The notes: generated by a model from the letters alone, not told the origin. Numbered from the stretch's first letter, positions 17,604 to 26,950 are shown. The stretch: DNA of 64,000 bases from Pirellulales bacterium (GCA_022844125.1 JALHMI010000004.1:124001-188000); one strand, 5' to 3'. Numbers and translations: made by a program.

Positions 17604-19034
17604 ATGCCAGGACCATTGCGTTCGGCAGCCCGCAGTACCGACCGCCGCGAGTATGCCGCCTTCATTGTTGGCGCGAGCATCGCGCTGCTTCTCGTGGCCG
17701 CGGCCGCTGCCGCTGCCTTGAATCGGACCACTGCCAGTCAGTCCAGCCCGCTGTTGATCCCGGCCGCGTTTGTGCTGCTGGCGTGCGCAGCGTGGCAGGT
17801 CTGGGTGCTCGCGGGTCGCTGGCGGCAGGGATGCTGGCACGAGGTTCGCGGGACGTATCTTTGCGTGCACTTTTGGCAATCGCTGCTTTCCGGCGCGGCA
17901 GTCCTGTACCTGATCGCGCTATGCATCGGGCCAATTTTTGGACTCGGCTGGGCCTGGCTGGCGGCGGTCGCCCTCTGGCAGAGCGCCTTGCTCCTGCCGC
18001 TAACGGCCTCGCCCCAGGTGAGCGAGAACTGGCGGCGCTGGATCGAGACGCGTCGCCCTGGCCGCTTGAACTGGCTGGTCGCGGCGAGCGTGGCCTTGCT
18101 GGGAGCCGGCGAAGGAACGCTTCGCGTGCAGGGAATGCTGGGCGACGAAACGGCTCCTGCGGAGACGCTCGAACTGGCGCGGCTGCAAGCGAATGCGGGC
18201 GGATTTGATTTCGGCACGGACTGGGCTCCTGCATTTGACGTGGAGCGAGGGCGCTTTCGCGTGGCGCTGTTGAGCGACGTCTCGCGCAGCGCTGCGAGTG
18301 TCGAGATGCTCTCCGGGCGGATCCAACAGGCTGTACCGGGGGCTGAGGTGATCTCACTGAAAGTGTCGTTGGCCGAGGCCGATGGCGCGGAGCTGGCCGC
18401 CGAACTTGCCGAGTCGATGCCCGACGTCGTGCTGGCCGTTCTGCCGGCTTGCAGCGAATGGGCGCCCGCGCAGACGCAGCGCAGCGTGTTCGATCGCGAG
18501 CGATTCGAGCTTTCACGCGTCGTGTTCGGATCGGCCGAGGCCAACCGTGCGACCCCGACGAAGTCGCAGGCCGATTACGAAACGTTTCTGAACGAACTTG
18601 GCGGCGATCTGGCGGCTTGCCGCACGCCGCTGGACGACACGATGCGCGAGCGCTGGGAGCGAACCTTCGCGGAACTGGATGAAGCGGTGGATACCTGCCG
18701 CACGGCGAATGTGCCACTGGCGCTGGTCGTGGTGCCGGGCGAACTGCAGCTCAACCAGGGATTGCGAACGACGCTTGTGCGGCGCTGGGGGATGACGCCT
18801 GAGCAAGTGGATGTGGAATTGCCGCAGCGGCGGCTGGCCGGATATGCCCAGCAGCGCGCGGTGCCGCTGGTGGATCTGCTGCCGCACTTGCGGCTCTGCC
18901 GGCAGGCGGTGTACGAACGGAACCAGACCGAGCTCAGCGACCGGGGCAACATCGTGGCCGCGTCGGCGATCGGCGGTTGGCTGGAAAGCCGCTACAGCGA
19001 TCAGATGTCCGAGCAGCTGAGCCGAAACAAGTGA
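17604..19034 (+). CDS. Membrane-anchored protein with possible degenerate SGNH-like domain
   Basis: The protein has 476 residues. The ATG at 17604 follows a strong GGAGGT site, which decides it over the in-frame upstream ATG. The N-terminal ~150 residues contain about four hydrophobic helices (FIVGASIALLLVAAAAAAAL and three more), then one near LNWLVAASVALLG. The C-terminal ~280 residues are soluble. VALLSDVSRS, VPLALVVVPGELQLN and the closing LSDRGNIVAASAIGGWL recall the blocks of SGNH/AlgX-type acyl hydrolases, but the catalytic Ser and His are not clear. I can give no firm function. A palindromic repeat follows 14 bases after the stop. Confidence 0.6.
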   Translation: MPGPLRSAARSTDRREYAAFIVGASIALLLVAAAAAAALNRTTASQSSPLLIPAAFVLLACAAWQVWVLAGRWRQGCWHEVRGTYLCVHFWQSLLSGAAVLYLIALCIGPIFGLGWAWLAAVALWQSALLLPLTASPQVSENWRRWIETRRPGRLNWLVAASVALLGAGEGTLRVQGMLGDETAPAETLELARLQANAGGFDFGTDWAPAFDVERGRFRVALLSDVSRSAASVEMLSGRIQQAVPGAEVISLKVSLAEADGAELAAELAESMPDVVLAVLPACSEWAPAQTQRSVFDRERFELSRVVFGSAEANRATPTKSQADYETFLNELGGDLAACRTPLDDTMRERWERTFAELDEAVDTCRTANVPLALVVVPGELQLNQGLRTTLVRRWGMTPEQVDVELPQRRLAGYAQQRAVPLVDLLPHLRLCRQAVYERNQTELSDRGNIVAASAIGGWLESRYSDQMSEQLSRNK

Positions 19035-19047
19035 GTGACGAAATTCT

Positions 19048-19197
<150 letters not shown>

Positions 19198-19263
19198 ACA
19201 AACGAATAAAGGCAGAAGGCGTATTGCAGCCTTCTGCCTTCATTCTTCCCGCTTCTCTGAGGC

Positions 19264-20925
19264 TTAGGCTTCCTGCGCGATTTCGACTTGGGGCAGCTCG
19301 GCCTTTTCGAGGAAGCCCAGCAGGCCGCGGCAGCGATAGGGCTGCTGGAGCTTGCGGACCGCCTTGGCTTCGATCTGGCGAACGCGTTCGCGGGTGACCG
19401 AGAAGATGCGGCCGACTTCTTCGAGCGTGTACGCGTAGCCGTCGGTCAGGCCGTAACGCATCCGCAGGATTTCGCGCTCGCGGTGGTTGAGCGTCTGCAT
19501 CACGTCGGCCAGGCAGCTCTTGAGCGACTCCTGGTTGAAGTCGTAAAGCGGATCGTCTTCGCGGTGATCTTCGAGGAACTCGCCAAAGTAGCTGTCGTCG
19601 TGATCGCCCACTGGCTGATCCAGCGAGAGTGGCTGGCGAGCCATCTTGAGGATGCAACGGGTGTCTTCCAGCGACAGGCCGGCAGCTTCGGCCGTCTGTT
19701 CGACGGTTGGTTCGCAGCCGTTTTGTTGCACGAGATCGCGAGTCACGGTGCGGACGCGGGTCATGGCGTCGATCATGTGCACCGGCACGCGGATCGTGCG
19801 GCTCTGGTCGGCGATGGCCCGGGTGATGGCCTGACGAATCCACCACGTGGCGTAGGTCGAGAACTTGAAGCCGCGAGCGCACTCGAACTTGTCGACGGCC
19901 CGCATCAGGCCGGTGTTACCTTCCTGAATCAGGTCGAGGAAGCTCAGGCCGCGGTTGCGATAGCGCTTGGCGATCGAGACCACGAGCCGGAGGTTGCCCG
20001 CCGAGAGGACGCGCTTGGCGGCGTCGTACTGCTTCTGCAGCGACTCGGTCCGGTTGACGCGACGATTGAGCGTGGCCGGGCTTTCGGCAGTGACTCGCAT
20101 GAGCTGATGCAGCTCGCGACGCAGTTCGCTGGTCGAGGAGAACGGATAGCTGCCCGGATCGGCGAGTTGTTCGCGGATCGAGTTCATGCGGTCCGCGATT
20201 TCGCCGAGCTTGTCGAGCAGGGGCTGCAAACGCTGCGTGCGGAGGTTCAGCTCTTCGACGAGGCGCACCGCGCGGTGACGGCGACGGACGAGCCGTTGCC
20301 AGGCGGCGCGGCGCTCGCTCATCGAGTTCTTGCGGTGGATGACGCAGTGGAAGTCGCGCTGGTTCTCGTGGAGCAGTTTGTTGAGCGTGGCCAGGTTCGG
20401 GCCGAGCCGTTTGAGGATCCGTTTCTTTTCGGTGGTGTTGGTAACCGAGACTTCGATCGTGCGATCGAGACGGAGATTGCCGTCGCGGACCTTGGTGAGC
20501 AGTTGGACGGCGCCTTGCAGGATGAAGTCGTTCGCCAGCATGTTGTGGCGGAACAGGCGGCGGGTTTTTTCGATGGTGCGAGCGGAGTCGAGTTCCTGGT
20601 CGCGGTTGAGCAGGGGGATTTCGCCCATCTGCATGAGGTACATCCGGACCGGATCGTCGATGTGGCTGACCGAGCCTTCGGTGAGTTCGTCGAGCGCGTC
20701 TTCGGCCTCGACCGCTTCGTCGGCCGCTTCGAAGCTTTCGGCTTCTTCGTCCTCGAAGCCCTCGCTGCTGCTGGCGGCGGTGTCTTCGAATTCGTCAAAA
20801 ATCGGCTTTCCGGCGGCAGGCTTTTTGCCTTTGCGCGATGCCGCGGCATCGTCGGCGGCCGCGGGGGAAGTGCCGTTGGGGGTGGCATTCTTTGCCGGGG
20901 CGGGCTTTCGCACTTTCTTGACCAA
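19264..20925 (-). CDS. rpoD: Primary RNA polymerase sigma factor (sigma70/RpoD)
   Basis: The protein has 553 residues. The TTG at 20925 is chosen because GAGGAG sits seven bases upstream and because it starts with the Lys-rich [12 protein letters not shown]. Residues ~1-95 are basic then strongly acidic, with no classic region 1.1. Region 1.2 is [20 protein letters not shown] ~200-residue non-conserved insert follows. Region 2 has [19 protein letters not shown] and [14 protein letters not shown]. Region 3 is around the segment [11 protein letters not shown], and region 4.2 is [20 protein letters not shown]. These full promoter-recognition regions mark it as the housekeeping sigma factor. It has a long divergent upstream region. 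Confidence 0.97.
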   Translation of the reverse strand: MVKKVRKPAPAKNATPNGTSPAAADDAAASRKGKKPAAGKPIFDEFEDTAASSSEGFEDEEAESFEAADEAVEAEDALDELTEGSVSHIDDPVRMYLMQMGEIPLLNRDQELDSARTIEKTRRLFRHNMLANDFILQGAVQLLTKVRDGNLRLDRTIEVSVTNTTEKKRILKRLGPNLATLNKLLHENQRDFHCVIHRKNSMSERRAAWQRLVRRRHRAVRLVEELNLRTQRLQPLLDKLGEIADRMNSIREQLADPGSYPFSSTSELRRELHQLMRVTAESPATLNRRVNRTESLQKQYDAAKRVLSAGNLRLVVSIAKRYRNRGLSFLDLIQEGNTGLMRAVDKFECARGFKFSTYATWWIRQAITRAIADQSRTIRVPVHMIDAMTRVRTVTRDLVQQNGCEPTVEQTAEAAGLSLEDTRCILKMARQPLSLDQPVGDHDDSYFGEFLEDHREDDPLYDFNQESLKSCLADVMQTLNHREREILRMRYGLTDGYAYTLEEVGRIFSVTRERVRQIEAKAVRKLQQPYRCRGLLGFLEKAELPQVEIAQEA

Positions 20926-21472
20926 GTCGAGACTCCTCGGTGTCGGACAGGTTGCAGCTTCAGGGTCAGCGTCGAGAGGTGGGAAAAGCAGCTTAGGTGC
21001 CAAGCCGTGGGGGGAGTCGGCGCACATTGATGCAAGTCCTGATGTATTAGCCAGTTAGATCGGTAGCCGCGGGTTTCCAAACCCGGACTATTCGCCGCGC
21101 GTGTTGTCGAGAGGCAACGCCTGCTGCCGGTAGACGTGGTGTTTTTGCAGCAGGCCAGTGGTTCGCTCCGATGCCCGGCCGCGCTCACTGCGGGTGCAGC
21201 TTGTGGGGATTATCGCGTTTGGGGCCGCCTCTTTCCCTACGCGTCACTCTTAACTTCGTGCGATCGCCGCTGCACTATTGCGGCTGCGGAACGCCAGCCG
21301 AACGTTTTCTTTGCGCCTCCAGGCTGTGTTCTTTGGCGCTTCCCTTGGCACTCCCCTGCAAGCTAAATTCTGAGTTTCCCCTGTGGGAAAATTGCGCACC
21401 GCCGGGGGGAACCGTTTCCCAGCCGGCGCTTCGAAGGGCGGCATCCGAGAAAACTTCGGGATATTCAAGCGA
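20926..21472. other. Divergent intergenic region between rpoD and the carboxylase gene
   Basis: 547 bases. The only clear structure is a perfect 7-bp hairpin, CGGGTTT-CC-AAACCCG (21070-21085), with no T tract. The frame that extends the carboxylase upstream to 21383 lacks family similarity and a ribosome-binding site. No sure promoter pair was found. Confidence 0.5.
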
Positions 21473-23098
21473 ATGGCCACAGGCACGCGGACGACACTCG
21501 GGCAGTTAGCCCGCCAGTTGGAGAAGGACGAAGCCCAGCTTGCGCTGGGCGGCGGGCCGAAGGCCATCGAGCGGCAGCGCGAGAAAAAGCGACTCTTCGT
21601 GCGCGATCGATTGAAGCTCCTGCTCGACGAGGGGGCGCCCTGGCAGGAACTCGGCCTGTGGGCCGGGTGGGAGATGTACGACGAGTGGGGCGGAGCACCC
21701 GGTGCGGGCGTCGTGTGCGGCATCGGTACGATCGCCGGACGCAAGCACGTGGTGATTGCCAACGACGCCACGGTGAAAGCCGGCGCGTTCTTTCCGGCCA
21801 CGGCCAAGAAAGTGCTGCGGGCCCAGCGGATCGCGATGCAGAATCGGCTGCCGCTGGTGTACCTGGTCGACTCGGCGGGCGTGTTTCTGCCGCTGCAAGA
21901 GGATGTGTTTCCGGACGAGGATGACTTCGGCCGGATCTTTCGCAATAACGCCGTCATCTCGGCGGCCGGAATCAGCCAGATCGCCGCGATCATGGGCAAT
22001 TGCGTCGCCGGTGGCGGGTACTTGCCCGTACTTTGCGACAAGCTGCTAATGACCGACGGCTCGGGGTTGTATCTGGCCGGGCCGGCACTGGTGAAGAGCG
22101 CAATCGGGCAGGTGGTTTCCAGCGACGACTTGGGCGGAGCCGAGATGCACGCCCAGGTGAGCGGGACCATCGACTATCGCGATGCGAACGACGAGGACTG
22201 CCTGGCGCGCTTGCGGCGGCTGGTCGGGCAGGTGCATCCGGATCCCAAGGAACCGCCCGCGCCTTTCATGCGACAATCGGCAGCGCCGCCAAAGCGGCCG
22301 GGGACGGACCTTTACGACATCGTGAGCCCGAACCCGCGCGATGAGTACGAAGTGCTGGACGTGCTCGATTGCCTGGTCGACTCGGGGAGCTTCGATGAAT
22401 ACAAGGCCGAGTACGGCAAGACGCTGGTCTGCGGCACGGCGCGGATTGGCGGGTTTCCGGTTGGCATTGTCGCGAATCAGCATCACCAGGTGCGGCCAGC
22501 GGATGGGCCGATCCAGTTCGGCGGAGTGCTGTATGTCGACAGTGCCGAGAAGGCCGCCCGGTTCGTGATGAACTGTAACCAGGACTGGCTGCCGATCATT
22601 TTCCTGCAGGACGTGAACGGATTCATGGTGGGCCGCGACAGCGAACGCGACGGGATCATCAAGGCTGGCGCCAAGCTGGTCAATGCGATCAGCAACAGCC
22701 GAGTGCCAAAGCTTACGGTGCTAATCGGCGGATCGTATGGCGCGGGGAACTATGCATTGTGCGGCAAGGCGTTCGATCCGCGAATGATCTTCGCCTGGCC
22801 GAACGCCCGGAATGCGGTGATGGGCGGCGAGCAGGCCACGAGCACGCTGCTGGATGTGACGGTGAAAAGCCTGGAGCGGCAGGGGCACGCCGTGGACGCG
22901 GCGGAGCTGGCCGAGCTGCGCGACAAGGTGAAGGGGAATTACGATCGGGCGACCGACGTGCGGCATGGCGCGGCGCGGGGTTGGGTCGACGCGATTCTCG
23001 ATCCGGCCAAGACGCGCGACGCGCTGATCCTGTCGCTCGAAGTGGCGACACGGTACGCCGCGGATGAGCCGTTCAAGGTGGGCGTGTTCCAGGTTTAG
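21473..23098 (+). CDS. Acyl-CoA carboxylase beta subunit (carboxyltransferase, AtuC/MccB type)
   Basis: The protein has 541 residues. It carries both carboxyltransferase halves: the N-half with KRLFVRDRLKLLLDEGAPWQ, FFPATAKKVLRAQ, YLVDSAGVFLPLQEDVFPDE and GRIFRNNAVIS; the C-half with FDEYKAEYGKTLVCG, GFMVGRDSERDGI, LIGGSYGAGNYALCGKAF and MGGEQA. This is the methylcrotonyl/geranyl-CoA carboxylase branch, in which a carboxyl group is moved from biotin to a 3-methyl-branched enoyl-CoA. The biotin-carrying alpha subunit is not in this window. It is first in a same-strand cluster with AtuA-like and enoyl-CoA hydratase genes, which supports degradation of leucine- or terpene-derived acids. Confidence 0.92.
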   Translation: MATGTRTTLGQLARQLEKDEAQLALGGGPKAIERQREKKRLFVRDRLKLLLDEGAPWQELGLWAGWEMYDEWGGAPGAGVVCGIGTIAGRKHVVIANDATVKAGAFFPATAKKVLRAQRIAMQNRLPLVYLVDSAGVFLPLQEDVFPDEDDFGRIFRNNAVISAAGISQIAAIMGNCVAGGGYLPVLCDKLLMTDGSGLYLAGPALVKSAIGQVVSSDDLGGAEMHAQVSGTIDYRDANDEDCLARLRRLVGQVHPDPKEPPAPFMRQSAAPPKRPGTDLYDIVSPNPRDEYEVLDVLDCLVDSGSFDEYKAEYGKTLVCGTARIGGFPVGIVANQHHQVRPADGPIQFGGVLYVDSAEKAARFVMNCNQDWLPIIFLQDVNGFMVGRDSERDGIIKAGAKLVNAISNSRVPKLTVLIGGSYGAGNYALCGKAFDPRMIFAWPNARNAVMGGEQATSTLLDVTVKSLERQGHAVDAAELAELRDKVKGNYDRATDVRHGAARGWVDAILDPAKTRDALILSLEVATRYAADEPFKVGVFQV

Positions 23099-23136
23099 TT
23101 TCGATTGATCGGGTGGAATTCAAACTGGGGACGAGC

Positions 23137-24507
23137 GTGGCAATTCGCATCGGCAACGCGGCAGGTTTTCTGGGAGACAATCTCGATGCGCCGCGGCTGC
23201 TGGCGGAGCAGGGGAACCTCGACTACCTGACGCTCGAGTACCTGGCCGAGCTCACGCTGTCGATTCTCGCCCGGGTGCGCGAGAAGAACCCCGCGGCGGG
23301 CTATGCCGCCGATTTCTTGGAAGTGCTCAAGAGCCTGCTGCCGGCGCTCCAGAACCAGCCGAAGCTGAAGATCGTGACGAATGCCGGGGGGATGAACCCC
23401 GCGGCTTGTGCGCGTGCGGCGTCGGCAGTGCTGGCCAAAGCCGGACTCGGTGATGTGTCGATCGGGGTGGTGTCTGGCGATGACGTGCTGGCCGAGTTCC
23501 CGAAGTTTCAAGCGGCCGGCTGCAAGCTGGAGAACTTTGACACCGGTGAGCCGCTGGACACGGCCAGGCTCTCGCTTGTGTCGGCCAATGCTTATCTGGG
23601 GGCGAAGCCGATCGTCGAAGCGCTCGCGGCCGGCGCGCGGATCGTCATCACAGGTCGCGTGGCGGATGCTTCGTTGACCGTGGGGCCCGCGGTCCATGAG
23701 TTCGGCTGGGGCTGGCAGGACTGGAATCGGCTGGCCGCGGCGAGTGTCGCGGGGCACGTCATTGAGTGCGGCGCCCAGGCCACCGGCGGACTGTATCGCC
23801 ATTGGGAAGAGCTCGACCTGGGACACGTGGGTTATCCGATCGCTGAGCTGGAGGCCGACGGCAAGTTCGCGATCACGAAGACCAAAGAGTCGGGCGGACG
23901 TGTGAATCGGCAGACCGTGACCGAGCAGTTGCTCTACGAGATTGGCGATCCGCAGCACTACCTGACGCCGGATGTGGACGTGGACTTCACGACCCTCGAA
24001 GTGCGCGATGCGGGCGAGAACCGTGTGCACGTGGAGAACGCGACGGGTCGGGAAGCGCCGCCGAGCTACAAGGTTTCGGCCGCATATCGTAGTGGTTTCA
24101 CAGCCAGCGGGCAGCTCCTGGTTTGTGGTCGCGATGCGGTGAGCAAAGCCGAGGCCTGCGGCCGGATGATCTTCGAGCGACTGGCCACCGCGGGCTATGA
24201 GTATGACGAGAAGCTGGTCGAGTACTTGGGCACTGGCGTGTCGGCACCGGGTTTCAGACCGGCCGGCGAAGTGCGCGAAGTCATGCTGCGCGTAAGCGTG
24301 CGCGACGCGCGGCGCGAGGCGGTCGAGCGGTTCACCAAAGAGCTGGCGCCTTTGATCACCAGCGGTCCGCCGGGGTTGGCAGGGTACGCGAGCGGCCGCA
24401 GTTCCGTGCGGCCGGTGTTCGCGTACTGGCCGACGCTTGTGCCGAAGGAACTCGTGACGGCGAGCGTGGAAGTGAAGAAGGTGGATGAGTGGAATACGCA
24501 GGCGTGA
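23137..24507 (+). CDS. AtuA-like protein, DUF1446 domain part
   Basis: The protein has 456 residues from a GTG (VAIRIGNAAGFLGDN), with GGGGA five bases before it; a GTG at 23113 in frame is possible. The entire length is the DUF1446 domain: GNAAGFLGDNLDAPRLLAEQG, DYLTLEYLAELTLSIL, NAGGMNPAACA, ITGRVADASLTVGP and the segment AGHVIECGAQATGG. Pseudomonas AtuA, which is needed for growth on acyclic terpenes, has this domain plus a small C-terminal domain in one chain. Here the second part is encoded separately (24688-25047). The biochemical activity is unproven. The start lies 38 bases after the carboxylase stop. Confidence 0.9.
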   Translation: MAIRIGNAAGFLGDNLDAPRLLAEQGNLDYLTLEYLAELTLSILARVREKNPAAGYAADFLEVLKSLLPALQNQPKLKIVTNAGGMNPAACARAASAVLAKAGLGDVSIGVVSGDDVLAEFPKFQAAGCKLENFDTGEPLDTARLSLVSANAYLGAKPIVEALAAGARIVITGRVADASLTVGPAVHEFGWGWQDWNRLAAASVAGHVIECGAQATGGLYRHWEELDLGHVGYPIAELEADGKFAITKTKESGGRVNRQTVTEQLLYEIGDPQHYLTPDVDVDFTTLEVRDAGENRVHVENATGREAPPSYKVSAAYRSGFTASGQLLVCGRDAVSKAEACGRMIFERLATAGYEYDEKLVEYLGTGVSAPGFRPAGEVREVMLRVSVRDARREAVERFTKELAPLITSGPPGLAGYASGRSSVRPVFAYWPTLVPKELVTASVEVKKVDEWNTQA

Positions 24508-24514
24508 GATTTTT

Positions 24515-24668
24515 GGGTGCCACTGCTGGCTTGCCCAGCAGTGCTCTCCCCTGGTCTTGGCTTGCACTTGCCACTGCTTGAGAGAAGCCGCCAATTTAAT
24601 TGACGCAGCAAGGCAAGAATCAAAGAGGAACACTGCTGGGCGAGCCAGCAGTGGCACCAGTGGCACCC
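24515..24668. repeat. MITE-like palindromic element, copy 2 (154 bp)
   Basis: The arms GGGTGCCACTGCTGG (from 24515) and its inverse ending at 24668 pair over ~29 bases (GTGCCACTGCTGGC...GCCAGCAGTGGCAC), with the right arm carrying an extra GTGGCACC. The interior resembles the 19049-19196 copy (TCTTGGCTTGC/GCAAGGCAAGA). It lies seven bases after the DUF1446 stop and 19 bases before the next start. Confidence 0.85.
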
Positions 24669-24687
24669 AGCGAAGAGAAGAATGCAT

Positions 24688-25047
24688 ATGACAGCGACGC
24701 AAACCATTCGGCTCGGCGAAATCGCTCACGCGCGGAGTGGCGACAAGGGCAATCACGCGAACGTGGGCGTGATTGCCTACACCTGGGCGGGTTTCGACTA
24801 CCTGCGCGATGTGCTCACCGAGCAGCGGGTGAAGGAGTACTTCGCCGAGCTGAAGGTGACGCGCGTCGATCGGTTCGAGCTGCCGCGACTGTCTGCGTTC
24901 AATTTCCTGCTCTACAATGCCTTGGGGGGCGGGGCGAGCCAGTCGCTGCGGATCGACACGCAAGGCAAGCTGCTCGGCACGTCGATTCTGGAGCTCGAAG
25001 TACCGCGGCCCGATAGCCTCGATATCATGCTTCGCCCATTGCACTAG
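24688..25047 (+). CDS. AtuA-like ferredoxin-fold small protein
   Basis: The protein has 119 residues. It starts TIRLGEIAHARSGDKGNHANVGVIA, which is the hallmark of the C-terminal ferredoxin-fold domain of AtuA, and ends with LGGGASQSLRIDTQGK and LGTSILELEVPRP. The ATG at 24688 is preferred over 24682 because of spacing from AGAGAAG. It should pair with the DUF1446 protein encoded just before it, the two being separate chains here but fused in Pseudomonas. Confidence 0.9.
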   Translation: MTATQTIRLGEIAHARSGDKGNHANVGVIAYTWAGFDYLRDVLTEQRVKEYFAELKVTRVDRFELPRLSAFNFLLYNALGGGASQSLRIDTQGKLLGTSILELEVPRPDSLDIMLRPLH

Positions 25048-25077
25048 AGACGCGAAATCCAGTTTCGAGCAGGACGC

Positions 25078-25860
25078 ATGCAACCGATCGTAAAAACACA
25101 GGTTCACGATCACACGGCCACGCTGACGCTTAACCGGCCGGAGAAACGCAACGCACTCTCGCGAGAAATGCTCCGAGAGCTGCATCAGGCCCTCGATGAT
25201 CTGCACCAGGAACGCCGCGTGCGAGGCGTGATTCTGACCGGCGCGGGCCAGGCTTTTTGTGCGGGGATGGATCTCGACGAGATGCGTTCAGCCGCCGAGC
25301 AGGAAGACAAGCACGAGCAGTGGCGAGCCGACGCCGTGCTTTATCACGACGTGATCGAGCTGATGCTACGGTTTCCCAAGCCACTAATCGCCGCGGTGAA
25401 TGGGCCGGCCGTCGCTGGCGGGGCAGGGCTGGTGATGGCCTGCGACCTGGTTGTGGCCTGTGAGGCCGCGACGTTTGGTTTTCCGGAGCCGCGACGAGGA
25501 ATCGTGGCGGGCCTAGTTGCGCCGCTGCTGGCGTTTCGGCTGGGCGGCTCGCGGGCTGCACAGCTCCTGCTGACGGCGCGGTTGTTCTCGGCCGTGGAGA
25601 TGTATGCGTTCGGGCTGTATCACGAACTGATTCACGAAGACAAAATCTGGGCTCGTTCGCGCGAGATCGTGGGCGAGGTCGCACTGAGTGCGCCCGAGGC
25701 GATTGGGCACACGAAGCGGCTGTTGAACGAGGAGATAGGCGAAACGCTGTTCACGCAGCTCATCGCCGGGGCAGCGGCCAGCGCCACGTCGCGCACAACC
25801 GAAGCGGCGGCCGAGGGTCTCAACGCCTTCCTCGAAAAGCGCGATCCCAAGTGGTGGTGA
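25078..25860 (+). CDS. Enoyl-CoA hydratase/isomerase family protein (AtuE/LiuC-like)
   Basis: This 260-residue crotonase-fold enzyme has the CoA-binding and oxyanion-hole segments TLNRPEKRNALSREM, LTGAGQAFCAGMDLDEM and AVNGPAVAGGAGLVMACDLVVA, and the active-site stretch FGFPEPRRGIVAGL with Glu in FPE. It would hydrate the product of the carboxylase (glutaconyl-type CoA) to a 3-hydroxyacyl-CoA. The start is 30 bases after the AtuA-like small gene and is preceded by AGGACG. Confidence 0.92.
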   Translation: MQPIVKTQVHDHTATLTLNRPEKRNALSREMLRELHQALDDLHQERRVRGVILTGAGQAFCAGMDLDEMRSAAEQEDKHEQWRADAVLYHDVIELMLRFPKPLIAAVNGPAVAGGAGLVMACDLVVACEAATFGFPEPRRGIVAGLVAPLLAFRLGGSRAAQLLLTARLFSAVEMYAFGLYHELIHEDKIWARSREIVGEVALSAPEAIGHTKRLLNEEIGETLFTQLIAGAAASATSRTTEAAAEGLNAFLEKRDPKWW

Positions 25861-25889
25861 AAAAGGTTCCAGGAACCTTTGTTTTTGTT

Positions 25890-26657
25890 TCAAACGGGTG
25901 TTTGACCGCGGCGAGCGCATGCGGCGGGGTCGAGGCGCCCATCGTGCAGGGCCGAGGCCACGAGCGCGGCGTCGCAGCCGGCACGAGCGAGCGAGTCGAG
26001 ATCCGCGGCGCTGCGGACGCCACCGCCGGCAATGATCTCCACGTGCGGCGCGAGAGACCTGAGCTCGCGGCAAAGCGGTTCGGTGCCGACCCCTTCGCCC
26101 ATGCCGACGCGGGCCAGGTCGAGCAGGATGATACGCTCGATGCCGAGTCGCAGCGCCAGCATGCCGATTTCGAGCGGCGCGAGACCTTGCCAGGCGGGGG
26201 CAGTTGTCAGCGGCTTGCCTTGCTTCATGTCGAGGCTCAAGACAAGCCGCGCAGGGCCGACGTCGCGGAGCATGGCCGCGAGCGTGTCCGGTGAATCGAG
26301 TGATTCGAGGCCGGCAACAATCCCGGCGAGTGGTTGTCCGCCCAAGCGTGCGCAGGCGAGCTTGCGGGCCGTGGCCGCGTCACGGATGCCGGCATCGACG
26401 ATGAGCTGTAGAGAAAATAGTTCTGACCCCATTTTCTCGATCGCGCCGGCGGAAAAGACTCCCGTCCCCTTTTCGATGGTGTCGAGGTCGGCGACGTAGG
26501 CCTGCGTGAAACCGAGATTCGCGAAGGCGGCCGCGACGGTGTCGAAGCGGGCGTCCGCGCAGAGGCGGCTTTCGATGGGGCGATACTCGTCGCGCCGGCC
26601 ACCGACGCCGCGAACAACGAGGCCGTCTTTCAGATCAATGACGGGAAGGATGCGCAT
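25890..26657 (-). CDS. HisA/HisF-related protein (methanopterin-linked type)
   Basis: The protein has 255 residues and a TIM barrel. It opens ILPVIDLKDGLVVRGVGGRR, a phosphate-binding segment as in HisA, and shows VADLDTIEKGTG, IVDAGIRD, LVLSLDMKQGKP, ERIILLDLARVGMGEGVG and IIAGGGVRS. These match the HisA-HisF related group found beside tetrahydromethanopterin C1 genes in methylotrophs and planctomycetes, rather than true HisA. The molecular role is unsettled. Codons around residues 79-88 (KMGSELFSLQ) are formed by a hairpin with the REP-like string GGGGTCAGAACTATTTTC. Confidence 0.8.
   Translation of the reverse strand: MRILPVIDLKDGLVVRGVGGRRDEYRPIESRLCADARFDTVAAAFANLGFTQAYVADLDTIEKGTGVFSAGAIEKMGSELFSLQLIVDAGIRDAATARKLACARLGGQPLAGIVAGLESLDSPDTLAAMLRDVGPARLVLSLDMKQGKPLTTAPAWQGLAPLEIGMLALRLGIERIILLDLARVGMGEGVGTEPLCRELRSLAPHVEIIAGGGVRSAADLDSLARAGCDAALVASALHDGRLDPAACARRGQTPV
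26411..26438. repeat. REP-like hairpin inside the HisA-like gene
   Basis: GAGAAAAT (26411-26418) and ATTTTCTC (26431-26438) form a perfect 8-bp stem with a 12-base loop. On the minus strand this includes GGGGTCAGAACTATTTTC, a motif resembling sequences associated with REP-type transposases in several phyla. It is translated in frame. Confidence 0.5.
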
Positions 26658-26720
26658 GCGTCTCGAGAGTCAAGTCGACGGGTACCAATCTGACCACGCC
26701 CTTCGCTAGGGCTCAGGGAC

Positions 26721-26928
26721 GTGCCACCCTACGCCGTTAACTCATTCCTTGCTGTGATTCGTGCGTAACGTACGGAACAGGGTACCACAGGTGGCCGCGT
26801 GCGGCTCACCTGTGCTCTTCTGGGAAAGGCAGCAGGGGACCTTCCAGGTCGTAACGTGCACAGGTGACTGCTGCGCAGCACCTATGGCACCCAAGTCCGT
26901 ACCGATGGTTAACAGCGTAGCGTGCCAC
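26721..26928. repeat. MITE-like element with terminal inverted repeats (208 bp), related to the 16-kb array
   Basis: The arms at 26721-26741 (GTGCCACCC...CGTTAAC) and 26908-26928 match inversely at 18 of 21 positions. The interior (CCACAGGTGGCCGCGTGCGG, CACAGGTGACTGCTGCGCAG, GGCACCCAAGTCCG) is ~75% like the first 190 bases of the 16163 tandem unit. There is no coding content. It occupies nearly all of the 293-base gap. Confidence 0.85.
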
Positions 26929-26950
26929 CCAACCGCCAATAACCTGACGC

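Noticed and set aside
19288-21030. A 580-codon plus-strand frame
   Set aside because: It mirrors rpoD and has no family similarity.
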